From Duodenibacillus sp. (GTDB lineage: Bacteria > Pseudomonadota > Gammaproteobacteria > Burkholderiales > Burkholderiaceae_F), in assembly GCA_017628205.1 (NCBI GenBank), contig JAGBZO010000020.1, positions 62,001-126,000 of the forward strand: 64,000 nt of DNA, in the 5' to 3' direction. Shown here piece after piece: positions 18,335 to 28,801 of the stretch. The notes under the pieces are model-generated. The model did not search any database. It was given only the letters and a program-made list of their open reading frames with translations, and had not been told where the DNA came from. Within the stretch, counting starts at the first letter, position 1; every line of letters begins with the position of its first letter. The position numbers were made by a program, and so were the translations under genes.

Positions 18335-18592
18335 TTAATTCGACGTTGTACGAATCAGTCGTTGTCGCACATCGATGGGGCGATCGATCAGATGGTAGAC
18401 CCCCGAGCCGTCGTCAACCATGTCGAAATCCCATTTTTTGTTGCCTTTCATGTCCTCGAGCCATACGGCCAAGGGTAAATCCAACTCGTCTAGATTGCTG
18501 TTAATGAAGCTTTCGGCCTCAAATGGGGTTGCAAAGTTTTCCCAAAAGTCCCCGTAATCGACAATAACCTGCACGACCAGATCTCTACGCAT
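18335..18592 (-). CDS. Hypothetical 85-residue acidic protein
   Basis: I recognise no family. The 85-residue product (from ATG 18592) begins with RRDLVVQVIVDYGDFWENFATPFEAESF and is rich in Asp and Glu, with two or three likely strands and no membrane segment or signal. Its ATG shares a base with the TAA of the preceding M20 peptidase gene (TAATG), so it is almost certainly made by coupled translation and is a real gene. It is followed by a hairpin. A cytoplasmic partner or regulator of the peptidase is possible, but the sequence alone does not show it. Confidence 0.6.
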   Translation of the reverse strand: MRRDLVVQVIVDYGDFWENFATPFEAESFINSNLDELDLPLAVWLEDMKGNKKWDFDMVDDGSGVYHLIDRPIDVRQRLIRTTSN

Positions 18593-20007
18593 TACAACTT
18601 CTCCGAGGGGACGCAACTGACAATGCGCGCGATAGCCTGAGTGAGCTTTTCAACATAATCCAATCGCAACATTTCATTCGGTCCATGGGCGTTGGAGTTG
18701 GGTCCCAAAACTCCGGTAATCAAGAATTGTGCGCAAGGGAAGATTTCTTCAAACCGATTCAAAATGGGAATCGAAGCGCCATCGGCCAGATAGGCGGCGG
18801 ATTGACCGAATAACTCCTTGCTTGCTTCTTCAAATGCTCGAGCAAACCAGGGTTGTTCGGGTTTTGCATCCCAACCGTCCGAGGCGATGCTGTCTGTCAG
18901 GCGAACACGAGCGCCGCAAGGCGGCGATTGCGTCAAGGTTTGTTCCATAGATGCCAAAGCCGCTTGCGTATCGACATGAGCCGGTACGCGTACGGACAAT
19001 CTCAATGCGGTATAGGGTCGCAAGACGTTGCCGGCATCTTGCAAGGACGGCAAGCCGTCCGTACCGATGACGGCCAGTTGCGGTTTCCAGGTTTGAGCCA
19101 ACAGATTGTCAAACGTTGAATCGTGACGCGAGTGAGATTGATCGACCCAAGGGAAGTTTGTTTGGTAGTAGTTCGTCAAGACGTCGGCCGTTTGACGTAA
19201 TTGCTCCATGCGGGCGGCGGGAGGAACCGTATGGAATGAGCGATCCAAGATTTCTCCCGTACGACTATCTTCAAAACGATCCAGCAGCTGACGCATTAAC
19301 GTGAAGGAATCGGGAACGATGCCCGATGCCGTACCGGAGTGGACGCCGTTTTTCAAAATATCGACGCGCAAGGTTGTCGCGACCATGCCTCGAAAACTGG
19401 TGGTGGCCCACAAACGGTCGTAGTCGCCGGCCGATCCGTCCAACACACCGACGAACGCAACATGCCCGCAGCGCGGAGCCAGCGTCGTCAACCAATAAGA
19501 CAAATCGTCGGATCCGGTTTCCTCGCACGTTTCAATAATGCCGACGGCACGAGGGCGGTCGACCCCGGACTGATCGAGAGCGAAAAGAGCGGTCAAAGCG
19601 GCGTAGACGCTATAACCGTCATCGGCACAACCCCGACCGTAGAGACGATTGTCTTCTACGCAGGGAGTGAAAGCGGTACGACCATTCGTCCAACCGACGG
19701 TTTCCGGTTGTTTGTCCAGATGACCGTAAAACAGCACGGATACATTCGAGGTCGAATTCGTGGCAGGAATGTCAAAGAACAAACAAGGCGTGCGACCTGG
19801 CGCTTCAAGCACTTCGAACTGAGCTTGAGGAAAGAGCTTGCTCCCCCATTGAGCCGCATCATGCGCCGCTTTGTGCAAATAACGATGCTTTTCCCAATCC
19901 GCGTCAAACGCCGGTGACTTGCAGGGGAGGGACACGAAGGTTTTCAGTGCGTCCAGCGTGTGGCTTTGCCACATGGAACGAATAGTTGAATCGACGGAGT
20001 GAAACAT
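18592..20007 (-). CDS. M20-family zinc metallopeptidase (dipeptidase-like)
   Basis: The 471-residue protein has the two-domain M20 layout of carnosinase-like dipeptidases. Metal-ligand motifs are visible in order: GHLDKQPE near residue 96, GRGCADDG near 127 with the bridging Asp, ETCEETG near 161 with the catalytic Glu, then a lid domain with GVHSGTASG, and the last ligand in NAHGPNEM near 445. There is no signal peptide, so it acts in the cytosol on small peptides or N-acyl amino acids. ATG 20007 is preferred; the frame can also start at TTG 20028 inside rlpA. It may be transcribed with the upstream rod-shape operon. Confidence 0.85.
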   Translation of the reverse strand: MFHSVDSTIRSMWQSHTLDALKTFVSLPCKSPAFDADWEKHRYLHKAAHDAAQWGSKLFPQAQFEVLEAPGRTPCLFFDIPATNSTSNVSVLFYGHLDKQPETVGWTNGRTAFTPCVEDNRLYGRGCADDGYSVYAALTALFALDQSGVDRPRAVGIIETCEETGSDDLSYWLTTLAPRCGHVAFVGVLDGSAGDYDRLWATTSFRGMVATTLRVDILKNGVHSGTASGIVPDSFTLMRQLLDRFEDSRTGEILDRSFHTVPPAARMEQLRQTADVLTNYYQTNFPWVDQSHSRHDSTFDNLLAQTWKPQLAVIGTDGLPSLQDAGNVLRPYTALRLSVRVPAHVDTQAALASMEQTLTQSPPCGARVRLTDSIASDGWDAKPEQPWFARAFEEASKELFGQSAAYLADGASIPILNRFEEIFPCAQFLITGVLGPNSNAHGPNEMLRLDYVEKLTQAIARIVSCVPSEKL

Positions 20008-20012
20008 ACAAT

Positions 20013-21140
20013 TTAAAGTTGAAGACAAAAAACTTGAATTCCGAGTAACTGACCGATGGTTTGGGCCAACTCACGCGCTATGTCCGCATTCGATTCGTCA
20101 CCAACGACAACGCGATATTTGTCGTTGTCTTTGTGGACGCGCACGGGCAGTTTCTTTCCCAGTTTCGATAACATCATTTCCGCGTGTGCTGCCGCCTCGT
20201 TGGCATTGATTTCCGAGGAGTAAGAACCGATTTGGATCGTCCATCCTTTGGGGACGGCATTGTTCAGCGTATTGTTGATCAAGTCGTTCTGAGCTTGCTT
20301 AAGTTGCTCGAGTTTCTGCTCAGCAACTTGAATATTTTGGACGGCGTTTTGAAGTTCCAATAGTTTTTGTTTGGCTTGCGATTCGGCCTGAGCATAATTT
20401 TCGTCCGACTCGGCCGGCGCGTTCTTTTGGGTTTGCTCAATCAAATCGGCCAACGGGTCGATCAGTTCCACCACTTGTTTGACCGCTACGGCGGGAGCAC
20501 TTTGCTTTTTCGGGGCCGTACCGCTTCCAACCGCGACGATATTGTCGACAACGGCCAGAATCGTGTTCGTGTCGGACGCGCGAGGGATGTTGCCGGAGGC
20601 GATTTGCTTTCTCGTGATGCGTTCGACTTTAACGCGTGCGGTGCCTTGATTGTGGTAGCCCAATTTCACGGCGGCGGCATAACTCATGTCAATGATGCGA
20701 CCGCCTAAGAAAGGACCGCGATCATTCACGCGGACGATAACGGATCGACCGTTGCTCAGATTCGTCACTTTGGCGAAACTGGGCAGCTCCATCGTCGGAT
20801 GGGCTGCCGTCATGCTAAACATGTCGTAGGTCTCGCCGATGGCCGTCTTTTTACCGTGAAATTGTTTGCCGTACCAACTGGCCGTACCGGTTTGAACCAT
20901 CGGTTGATCGCCGGTTACCGGCGTGTAGTACTTGCCCATGACTTTGTAGCGACGGTTGGCCCACTTGTGAGGCTCCTCGACTTTAATCGTCACGTCCTTG
21001 CTCATAATGGCTTTGAATTCGCCGCCGACGCTCGGAGGACCGTCATTTTCAAAATACTTGCCGCCGTTGCCCGCACAGCCGGCCAAGAAAGCCAAGGGTA
21101 ATAACGAAATAAGAGTCAAGCGAAACATTTTTCCACTCAT
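20013..21140 (-). CDS. rlpA: RlpA-like septal ring lipoprotein (lytic transglycosylase family)
   Basis: RlpA binds glycan strands at the septum and in some species cleaves them. The 375-residue protein has a lipoprotein signal ending in LAGC, a double-psi beta-barrel domain at about 82-170 (TGTASWYGKQFHGKKTAIGE, then VRVNDRGPF and IDMSYAAA), a linker with a coiled-coil segment (about 245-285, rich in Gln and Leu), and a C-terminal SPOR domain from about 293. The residues known to matter for catalysis in Pseudomonas RlpA (Glu in the GE pair, His of AAH, and Asp) look present. Its ATG overlaps the rodA stop by four bases, placing it last in the mre-mrd operon. Confidence 0.9.
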   Translation of the reverse strand: MSGKMFRLTLISLLPLAFLAGCAGNGGKYFENDGPPSVGGEFKAIMSKDVTIKVEEPHKWANRRYKVMGKYYTPVTGDQPMVQTGTASWYGKQFHGKKTAIGETYDMFSMTAAHPTMELPSFAKVTNLSNGRSVIVRVNDRGPFLGGRIIDMSYAAAVKLGYHNQGTARVKVERITRKQIASGNIPRASDTNTILAVVDNIVAVGSGTAPKKQSAPAVAVKQVVELIDPLADLIEQTQKNAPAESDENYAQAESQAKQKLLELQNAVQNIQVAEQKLEQLKQAQNDLINNTLNNAVPKGWTIQIGSYSSEINANEAAAHAEMMLSKLGKKLPVRVHKDNDKYRVVVGDESNADIARELAQTIGQLLGIQVFCLQL

Positions 21141-22243
21141 TTCTTTTTACGATCGGCGTTAATGGACATCAGAATGCCGGTACACATGCCAAGGATGGTC
21201 AGTGCGGTACCCCCGTAACTCATGAAGGGGAGCGGTACGCCGACAACGGGAAGAATGCCGCTCACCATCCCGATGTTCACGAACGTATACGTGAAGAAAA
21301 TAATGGCGATCGAACCAGCCAACAAACGGCAATACAGACGTTTGGCATTGACGGCGATGACGGCGGAACGGCAGACCAACGCAAAAAACAGGGTCAACAA
21401 AAGCGCGTTGCCGATCAAGCCGAACTCTTCGGAATAAACGGCAAACAAAAAGTCGGACGTTCGTTCGGGGATAAAGTCCAAATGCGCTTGCGTGCCTTGC
21501 ATCCATCCTTTTCCCCAGACACCGCCCGAGCCAATAGCAATAAGAGCCTGGATGATATGAAAGCCGCTGCCCAAAGGATCCTTCGTCGGATCTAACAGAG
21601 TCAAAACGCGGGTCTTTTGGTAGTCATGCATCAACATCCAAATGACCGGAAGGCTGGCAATCAACAAGGTTCCCAACGTTGCCAACCATTTCCACGGTAA
21701 TCCCGCAAAGAAGATGACGGACAACCCGGCAATGGAAACGAGAATCGAAGTTCCCAAATCGGGTTGTTTCAGGATCAATGTGACGGGAATGCACAGAATG
21801 ACGCCGGCAATCAACCAATCGACGGTTCCCAAAGTTTCCTTTCGGAAAGAGAAGTACCACGCCAACATCATGGGCAAGCCGAGCTTCATGATTTCCGACG
21901 GTTGAATGCGCATGATGCCGAAATCAAGCCACCGAGTGGCGCCTTTTACCGTTACGCCGACGACAAGCGTCAACAAAAGCAAGATCACGCCGAAAGTAAA
22001 GACAGGAACGGAAATTTTTTCCAAAAACTTTGGGGGAATATTGGCAAAAACAAGCATGACCAATCCGGCAACGGCGAAGTTTCGGATTTGTCCCGAAATA
22101 CGCCAAGGAAAGTCGGCGCCCGCACTAAATAGCGTGATAAAACCAATGGTCGACAACAGTAAGACGATCAACAATAACGGGATGTCGATAACGTGAAGTT
22201 GACGGCGAATCAGCTTGAGCAACGGGGTTGTGATCGAATTCAT
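21137..22243 (-). CDS. rodA: Rod-shape peptidoglycan polymerase RodA
   Basis: RodA is the SEDS-family glycosyltransferase that polymerises lipid II for side-wall growth together with PBP2. The 368 residues form about ten membrane helices. Family motifs include the WLDFG...PSE segment near 105-118, IGSGGVWGKGWMQGTQ with FIPERTSDFLFAVYSEEFG near 235-270, and VGVPLPFMSYGGTALT near 330-347. It overlaps mrdA by four bases and rlpA by four bases, so the cluster is translationally coupled. Confidence 0.95.
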   Translation of the reverse strand: MNSITTPLLKLIRRQLHVIDIPLLLIVLLLSTIGFITLFSAGADFPWRISGQIRNFAVAGLVMLVFANIPPKFLEKISVPVFTFGVILLLLTLVVGVTVKGATRWLDFGIMRIQPSEIMKLGLPMMLAWYFSFRKETLGTVDWLIAGVILCIPVTLILKQPDLGTSILVSIAGLSVIFFAGLPWKWLATLGTLLIASLPVIWMLMHDYQKTRVLTLLDPTKDPLGSGFHIIQALIAIGSGGVWGKGWMQGTQAHLDFIPERTSDFLFAVYSEEFGLIGNALLLTLFFALVCRSAVIAVNAKRLYCRLLAGSIAIIFFTYTFVNIGMVSGILPVVGVPLPFMSYGGTALTILGMCTGILMSINADRKKK

Positions 22244-24201
22244 CGTGCCGCTCCTTGGGAAGCTGGGCTAGCCTTTGGGGGGACGGGGAAATCGGCGCTC
22301 GGAATCGGAGCGCCTCTTAAATGAGCCGGAGCCGGCAGATTCATGTCGTTTCGTCCGAGAATCCAATAGTCCAACATGGCTTTTGCAATGGGAGCGGCGG
22401 CCTGAGCCCCGAACCCGCCGTTTTCTTTTAAGACGGCAACGGCAATCTTGGGATTGTCGGCCGGTGCAAAAGCAACGAACAATGCATGGTCATGATGTTC
22501 GCGTGCAAGTTTCTTTGCATCGTACTTTTTATCCTGAGCAATCGTCACCACTTGAGCCGTCCCGGTTTTTCCGGCTACCTTGTAGGGAGTGTTTTCGAAG
22601 ATGCGTCGTGCAGTGCCCGTGGTCGTAACGTCAACCATTCCATTGATCACGGCTTCGATATTGGCTTTCTTCAGCGGGATCGTTTTGATCGGCGTTTGAT
22701 ACAACCACTCGGATTTGCCTGTCTGAGGATCGATGGTGCGTCTGACTAAATGCGGTTGCATGACGACGCCGCGATTAGCCAGAGAGGCTGTCGCGTGGGC
22801 CAACTGTAAGAGCGTAAATTGGATGTACCCTTGTCCAATGCCGATATTGATCGTATCGCCGGGGAACCAACGTTGATTGAAACGCTTTTTCTTCCATTCG
22901 GGGTTAGGGAGGTTGCCTTGTTGTTCACCTACGATGTCCAAACCTGTCAGCTGACCGAAACCCCACTGTTTCATGAACGGTTCGATGCGTGCAATTCCTA
23001 ATTCGGACGCGAGCCAGTAGTAGTACACGTCGGAACTGATCGCAATGGAGCGGCGTAAATCCACCATGCCCTTGGGTAGACCGGTCGAGTCGCGGAAGCG
23101 ATGCCCGAAATAAAAGAATTCGCCCGTATCGTTGACGGAGGTTTTCGGCGTGATGATGCCGTACTCAAGCCCGGCCAACGCCATGAAGGGCTTGAAGGTC
23201 GAGCCGATGGGATAGAGCCCTCGGGCGGCACGGTTCAGCAACGGTTTGCTCGGCGATTGTGACAACACCTCCCACGTTTCGGGGTCGATACCGTTCGGGA
23301 AGTAATTCGGATCATAGGTCGGCGCACTGACGAAAGCCAACACCTCGCCAGTCTTCGGATCAATGGCAATGGCGGCGCCCGTGTCTTTTTTAAAGGCGGC
23401 TTCGGCAATACGCTGCAAATTCAAGTCAATGCTCAGTTCGATATTGGTCCCCGTCGTCGCTTCCGTCATGTTCAAGTTGCGAACGGGGCGTCCTCCAGCG
23501 GTAACTTCCAAAGTGGAGCTCCCCGGGGTGCCGCGCAACAGCGTTTCATAACTGCGCTCAATGCCGACTTTTCCGATCGAAGCCAGTCCGGCATAGGCGT
23601 TCTCAAGCCCTTCGGCTTTGATGGCGTTTTGTTCGCGAAGCGAAATGCGACCTATGTAGCCGATCAAGTGACTGGCCGTATTTTTTTGCGGGTAATAGCG
23701 AAACTGATTTGGAGATACGTTGACGCCGGGAAAGCGCCAACGGTTGGCGACGAAACGCGCCACTTCCTCTTCGGTGAGTTGCGTTCGAATAGGAATCGAA
23801 TCGAGGCGACCGATTTCCTCGCGCAAGCGTTGAAATCGGCGGCGATCGGATTTGGTAATGGTGACGTATGTCGAGAGATCGTCCAATACGTCATTGAGTT
23901 TTCGCGATCCGAGTTTATTCAAATCGATGTCCAACGAGTAGGCCCAATAGTTTTGGGCGAGCATCTCTCCGTTTCGATCGCGAACCAAGCCTCGAGTTGC
24001 TGCGATCGGAATGGAAACCGTTCTATTGGACTCTGCAGCTGCCGTATAGTCGTGTTGCTTGATCAACTGCAGATATGTCAAACGGAGGAATAGAAGCGAA
24101 AAACAAATGAAAACGAAAATAACGGCAATACCAACGCGTTTTCGGAAAACGGTCGGATCGGTCGTTTGGGGGTCGAGCGTGTTTAATGGTTTCATCGGCA
24201 T
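22240..24201 (-). CDS. mrdA: Penicillin-binding protein 2 (transpeptidase)
   Basis: PBP2 cross-links peptidoglycan during elongation and activates RodA. The 653-residue protein has a short cytoplasmic tail, one membrane helix (about 25-45), a dimerisation domain, and a transpeptidase domain from about 250. The catalytic set is intact: STFK in YPIGSTFKPF near 330, SSD in AISSDVYYYW near 388, and KTGT in VAGKTGTAQV near 545. In this respect it differs from the dead PBP5-like protein at the window start. It lies between mreD and rodA as in many rod-shaped proteobacteria. Confidence 0.95.
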   Translation of the reverse strand: MPMKPLNTLDPQTTDPTVFRKRVGIAVIFVFICFSLLFLRLTYLQLIKQHDYTAAAESNRTVSIPIAATRGLVRDRNGEMLAQNYWAYSLDIDLNKLGSRKLNDVLDDLSTYVTITKSDRRRFQRLREEIGRLDSIPIRTQLTEEEVARFVANRWRFPGVNVSPNQFRYYPQKNTASHLIGYIGRISLREQNAIKAEGLENAYAGLASIGKVGIERSYETLLRGTPGSSTLEVTAGGRPVRNLNMTEATTGTNIELSIDLNLQRIAEAAFKKDTGAAIAIDPKTGEVLAFVSAPTYDPNYFPNGIDPETWEVLSQSPSKPLLNRAARGLYPIGSTFKPFMALAGLEYGIITPKTSVNDTGEFFYFGHRFRDSTGLPKGMVDLRRSIAISSDVYYYWLASELGIARIEPFMKQWGFGQLTGLDIVGEQQGNLPNPEWKKKRFNQRWFPGDTINIGIGQGYIQFTLLQLAHATASLANRGVVMQPHLVRRTIDPQTGKSEWLYQTPIKTIPLKKANIEAVINGMVDVTTTGTARRIFENTPYKVAGKTGTAQVVTIAQDKKYDAKKLAREHHDHALFVAFAPADNPKIAVAVLKENGGFGAQAAAPIAKAMLDYWILGRNDMNLPAPAHLRGAPIPSADFPVPPKASPASQGAAR

Positions 24202-24208
24202 CGTTGGT

Positions 24209-24748
24209 TCACAAAGAAGAAACGTCCGATTTGTTTCGAGAGTGTTGAGGGATTACCAGCAACAGACTCCAAACGGGCCACAACAAAGCGTTCACGAAAC
24301 TTTCGCTGAACCACAGCCAGCCGGGAAAAACACCGCCAAGCCACAAGCGAATGAAGAGCACGATCGCCTGCATCCCCAAAAACAACGGGAGAATGTGAAG
24401 AATTTGCCCGACGGGGGTGAACCAAGGGATGCGGCGGTGCATGGCGATGGCACCGTAACACAACAAGATGTAGGCCAACGAGTGCTGTCCGAGCACGGTG
24501 CCGTCAAAGACATCCATGAATAGGCCGAAAACGAAAGCCGTCAGCATGCCGAACATACGCGGTTCGCGTACGGCCCAAAAAACCAGAGTCAAGGCCAAAA
24601 AATCAGGAGCCCATTGTGGTGCGGACAACGGTGTTATGTTGATCAGCCAACTCAGGAAAATGGACAAATACATCCAGCCTTTGTTCGCGGGGGACAAAAT
24701 GGCGGTGTTCGTCGTAGTCGAATTATTGGAGGAGTCTAACAAGCTCAT
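24209..24748 (-). CDS. mreD: Rod-shape-determining protein MreD
   Basis: MreD is a small inner-membrane protein of the elongasome. The 179-residue sequence has five or six hydrophobic helices and the family segment FVFGLFMDVFDGTVLGQHSLAYILLCY near 93-119. Its N-terminal 25 residues are Ser/Thr/Asn-rich, an extension compared with E. coli MreD. The start overlaps the mreC end by four bases. Confidence 0.9.
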   Translation of the reverse strand: MSLLDSSNNSTTTNTAILSPANKGWMYLSIFLSWLINITPLSAPQWAPDFLALTLVFWAVREPRMFGMLTAFVFGLFMDVFDGTVLGQHSLAYILLCYGAIAMHRRIPWFTPVGQILHILPLFLGMQAIVLFIRLWLGGVFPGWLWFSESFVNALLWPVWSLLLVIPQHSRNKSDVSSL

Positions 24749-25650
24749 CGTGCTCCTCGTCTGTCATGTTGGGATTTGCCCTGCACTTTGTTCTTGCTCT
24801 TGAAAGGAGGTACGGCAGGCTTGCTTAACAAAACGCGGGCGAAACGATCCGTGCCGACGGTCGATGTCGGTTTAATCTCGATATGTGCGTAGTGCTCGCC
24901 TTTGGCTCTGAGAACGCTGGTCACAATACCGACCGGTGTTTTTCTAGGAAATACGCCGTCGATACCGCTGGTAACGAGTCGATCCCCTTCACGTACGTCC
25001 GAATCGAGAGGAACAAACAGGACGCGCATGCTTTCCGTTTCACCGACGCCCTCGGCGATGGCACGCAGTCCCGTACGTTCGAATTGCACGGGAACTTGAA
25101 CGTCTTTGGATGTAATGAGCAACAATTCGCTTTGCGTCGGATACGTACGAACGATTTGCCCCAACAGACCTGTCGAGTCAAACACGGGCATCCCCGGAAT
25201 GATTCCGATGTTGGAACCTTGATCCAAAAGGATGTGTCGGGAGAACTGGTCGCCGACTTCGCCTTGAATTTCCGTGACGACGGTTTCTTCGAATGCACGG
25301 GAATTACGCAGATCCAGCAACTGTCTCAACTCGGTGTTTTGCGCTTTGAGTTCTTCCATTTGCTCGACCTGGACGAGCAGGCGCTCGTTTTCACGGCGTA
25401 ATTGATCCAATTCGGCCGATACGAAGCCTTTTCCGGAGAAAAAGTTGGAGACGGTTTCGAAAGCTGTAAACGGAAGATTGACGACTTGTTGAACGGGTGA
25501 CAGAAACGTACGAACGGTCGCACGGAAGGGTTCGAGGATGTGTAAACGGCTGTCAATCAAGATCAGAATGATTGACAGCAACGTATAAACGATCAAACGG
25601 GCTTTAGCCGTGACGCCTTGTTTAAACAGCGGAGGAAGTCCTCGATGCAT
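24745..25650 (-). CDS. mreC: Rod-shape-determining protein MreC
   Basis: MreC spans the inner membrane once and links MreB to PBP2 and RodA in the periplasm. In the 301 residues the membrane helix lies at about 18-36, a coiled coil at 72-110 (LDQLRRENERLLVQVEQMEELKAQ within it), and the paired beta domains follow (GMPVFDSTGLLGQIV, then LVTSGIDGVFPRKTPVGIV). A short basic tail ends the protein. I chose ATG 25650; GTG 25656 is two codons upstream and equally possible. It follows mreB by about 80 bases. Confidence 0.93.
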   Translation of the reverse strand: MHRGLPPLFKQGVTAKARLIVYTLLSIILILIDSRLHILEPFRATVRTFLSPVQQVVNLPFTAFETVSNFFSGKGFVSAELDQLRRENERLLVQVEQMEELKAQNTELRQLLDLRNSRAFEETVVTEIQGEVGDQFSRHILLDQGSNIGIIPGMPVFDSTGLLGQIVRTYPTQSELLLITSKDVQVPVQFERTGLRAIAEGVGETESMRVLFVPLDSDVREGDRLVTSGIDGVFPRKTPVGIVTSVLRAKGEHYAHIEIKPTSTVGTDRFARVLLSKPAVPPFKSKNKVQGKSQHDRRGAR

Positions 25651-25732
25651 GTACACGTATCTCGGAAAAAAACGGGCGCGGGATGAGGGTCATCGGGCGC
25701 CCAATATCGTACGTTTAAAAAAAGGAAAGAAA

Positions 25733-26788
<1,056 letters not shown>

Positions 26789-27033
26789 TTACGGGAACAC
26801 TAAGGACATACGTCAACAAAGGGCAATACGAGCATTCGACGACTACAATAGTCCCTTACGGGTCGCAACACCCCCATTTTGGGTCTAATGATAGACGAGA
26901 AAGGGGGGGAATGCGGGTGCTTTTTACTTGTTTGCGTTGTTTCTGCATATTTTTTTTTGCTAAATCAACCCGAACGATTAAAAAAGCGCTAAATTTTCTA
27001 TTTTGTTTCGTTTTTGGTTTCATAGGTACGAAT

Positions 27034-27321
27034 ATGTCCCTTTGCTTGGACGATGTTCGCCGCATTGCGGCTCTGTCTTATATCGATATTTCCGATGAAC
27101 AGGCCGTTCGCATGCAAGGCGAACTCAACGATATTTTCAAGATGATCGAACGCATTCAGGCTGTCGACACGACCGGTGTCGAGCCGATGATGCACCCGCA
27201 CGACGGCGCTCAGCGATTGCGTGCCGACAGCGTTGTTTTTGGCGACAATCGCGAAGAAAACATGAAGAACGCTCCTGAAGAGTACGAAGGACTCTTCCTT
27301 GTTCCTCAGGTAATCGAGTAA
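27034..27321 (+). CDS. gatC: Asp/Glu-tRNA amidotransferase subunit C
   Basis: GatC is the small clamp of the GatCAB enzyme, which turns Asp-tRNA(Asn) and Glu-tRNA(Gln) into the amidated forms. The 95 residues begin [16 protein letters not shown] and contain the [18 protein letters not shown] belt that wraps GatA and GatB. ATG 27034 is preceded by AGG at 27024-27026; the longer frame to 26911 is Phe-rich upstream sequence and unlikely to be protein. It starts a three-gene operon. Confidence 0.93.
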   Translation: MSLCLDDVRRIAALSYIDISDEQAVRMQGELNDIFKMIERIQAVDTTGVEPMMHPHDGAQRLRADSVVFGDNREENMKNAPEEYEGLFLVPQVIE

Positions 27322-27332
27322 AGGGGAAAAAA

Positions 27333-28790
27333 ATGAGTGAAACGAAGTTTTCTTCGGTCGTCGAATTGTCCAAACTCTTGCAGACCAAGCAAGTGAGCGC
27401 CGTTGAGTTGGCTCAGGATTATTTGTCTCGTATTGAAGCCCACAAGGAATTGAATTGCTTCTTGGACGTTCGTCCGGAAGAAACGTTGGCTCAGGCGCGT
27501 GAAGCCGACAAGCGTATCGCCGAGGGCACGGCAGGGCGATTGACCGGTATTCCGATCGCCCACAAGGATATTTTTGTCACGAAGGAATGGGCTTCGACGG
27601 CTGCCAGTCGGATGCTGGAAGGCTATATGAGCCCGTTTGACGCCGCCGTCGTTTCTAAGCTCAAAGCCGCCGGCATGGTTAACTTGGGCAAGCTCAATTG
27701 CGACGAATTTGCCATGGGGTCCTCCAACGAAAACTCGGCTTACGGCAAGGTTCTCAATCCTTGGGACGTGAACGCCGTTCCCGGCGGTTCGTCCGGCGGC
27801 TCCTCCGCTTGCGTGGCCGCGGGGCTTGCACCGATCGTTACCGCAACGGATACGGGCGGTTCCATTCGTGAACCCGCAAGCTTTACCGGCGTTACGGGGG
27901 TTAAGCCTTCGTACGGTCGTCCGAGCCGCTTGGGTATGATCGCCTTCGCCTCCAGTTTGGATACGGCCGGCTTGATGGCGCACACCGTAGAAGATATTGC
28001 ATGGGTTTTGGGGGACATGGTTGGTCACGAGCCCTGGGATTCGACGAGTGAAAACTTGCCTGCGGAAGATTTCACGCGCGATTTGACGCGCGGCGTCAAG
28101 GGAATGCGTATCGGCGTTCCGCGCGCTTGGTTTACCGAGGCTTTGGATCCGGAAGTGGCCGCCGCCGTCAATAACGTTATTGAGGAGTATCGTCGTCAGG
28201 GCGCGGAAATCGTCGACGTCGAGTTGCCTAGCGCCGATTTGGGTGTGTCCGTTTACTACGTCGTCGCTTGTGCCGAAGCCAGTTCCAATCTCTCTCGTTT
28301 CGACGGCGTTCGCTACGGCTATCGTGCCAAGGAATACACGGATATTCAGGACATGATCAAGAAGAGCCGCAACGAAGGGTTTGGCGCCGAGCCCAAGCGT
28401 CGCATTTTGATCGGTACGTACGTGTTGTCTCACGGTTATTACGACGCCTACTACTTGAAGGCTCAGAAGGTTCGCCGTCTGATTTCTCAGGAATTTGATC
28501 AGGCCTTTACAAAGGTCGACGCCATCATCAGTCCCGTTACGACTGGTACGGCGTATGACTTCGGTGCAAAGAAGGATCCGGTTCAGGCTTACCTCGGCGA
28601 CTTGTACACGGTGCCCGCTTCGTTGGCCGGTTTGCCCTGCATGAGCATGCCGTGCGGCGTCCACAGCAACGGTCGTCCTATTGGCGTTCAGCTGACGTGC
28701 GCCCGTTTCGAAGAGGCCAAGATGCTCGGTATCGCCAATGCTTGGCAGCAAGTTACCGATTGGCATCAGCGTCATCCCAAGGGTTATTAA
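27333..28790 (+). CDS. gatA: Asp/Glu-tRNA amidotransferase subunit A
   Basis: GatA is the amidase that frees ammonia from glutamine. The 485 residues hold the amidase-signature triad: Lys in IPIAHKDIF near 75, the cis-Ser and nucleophile Ser in [14 protein letters not shown] near 150 and [15 protein letters not shown] near 173. The ribosome site AAGGGGAAAAAA is strong, and gatC ends 11 bases earlier. A long open frame on the opposite strand is only a by-product of codon choice. Confidence 0.96.
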   Translation: MSETKFSSVVELSKLLQTKQVSAVELAQDYLSRIEAHKELNCFLDVRPEETLAQAREADKRIAEGTAGRLTGIPIAHKDIFVTKEWASTAASRMLEGYMSPFDAAVVSKLKAAGMVNLGKLNCDEFAMGSSNENSAYGKVLNPWDVNAVPGGSSGGSSACVAAGLAPIVTATDTGGSIREPASFTGVTGVKPSYGRPSRLGMIAFASSLDTAGLMAHTVEDIAWVLGDMVGHEPWDSTSENLPAEDFTRDLTRGVKGMRIGVPRAWFTEALDPEVAAAVNNVIEEYRRQGAEIVDVELPSADLGVSVYYVVACAEASSNLSRFDGVRYGYRAKEYTDIQDMIKKSRNEGFGAEPKRRILIGTYVLSHGYYDAYYLKAQKVRRLISQEFDQAFTKVDAIISPVTTGTAYDFGAKKDPVQAYLGDLYTVPASLAGLPCMSMPCGVHSNGRPIGVQLTCARFEEAKMLGIANAWQQVTDWHQRHPKGY

Positions 28791-28801
28791 TAAGGTGAGA
28801 G

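Noticed and set aside
27306..28775. Long open frame of 489 codons opposite gatA
   Set aside because: It mirrors gatA codon for codon and matches no family; a result of codon choice in the real gene. The same holds for the 478-codon frame opposite gatB at 28787-30223.
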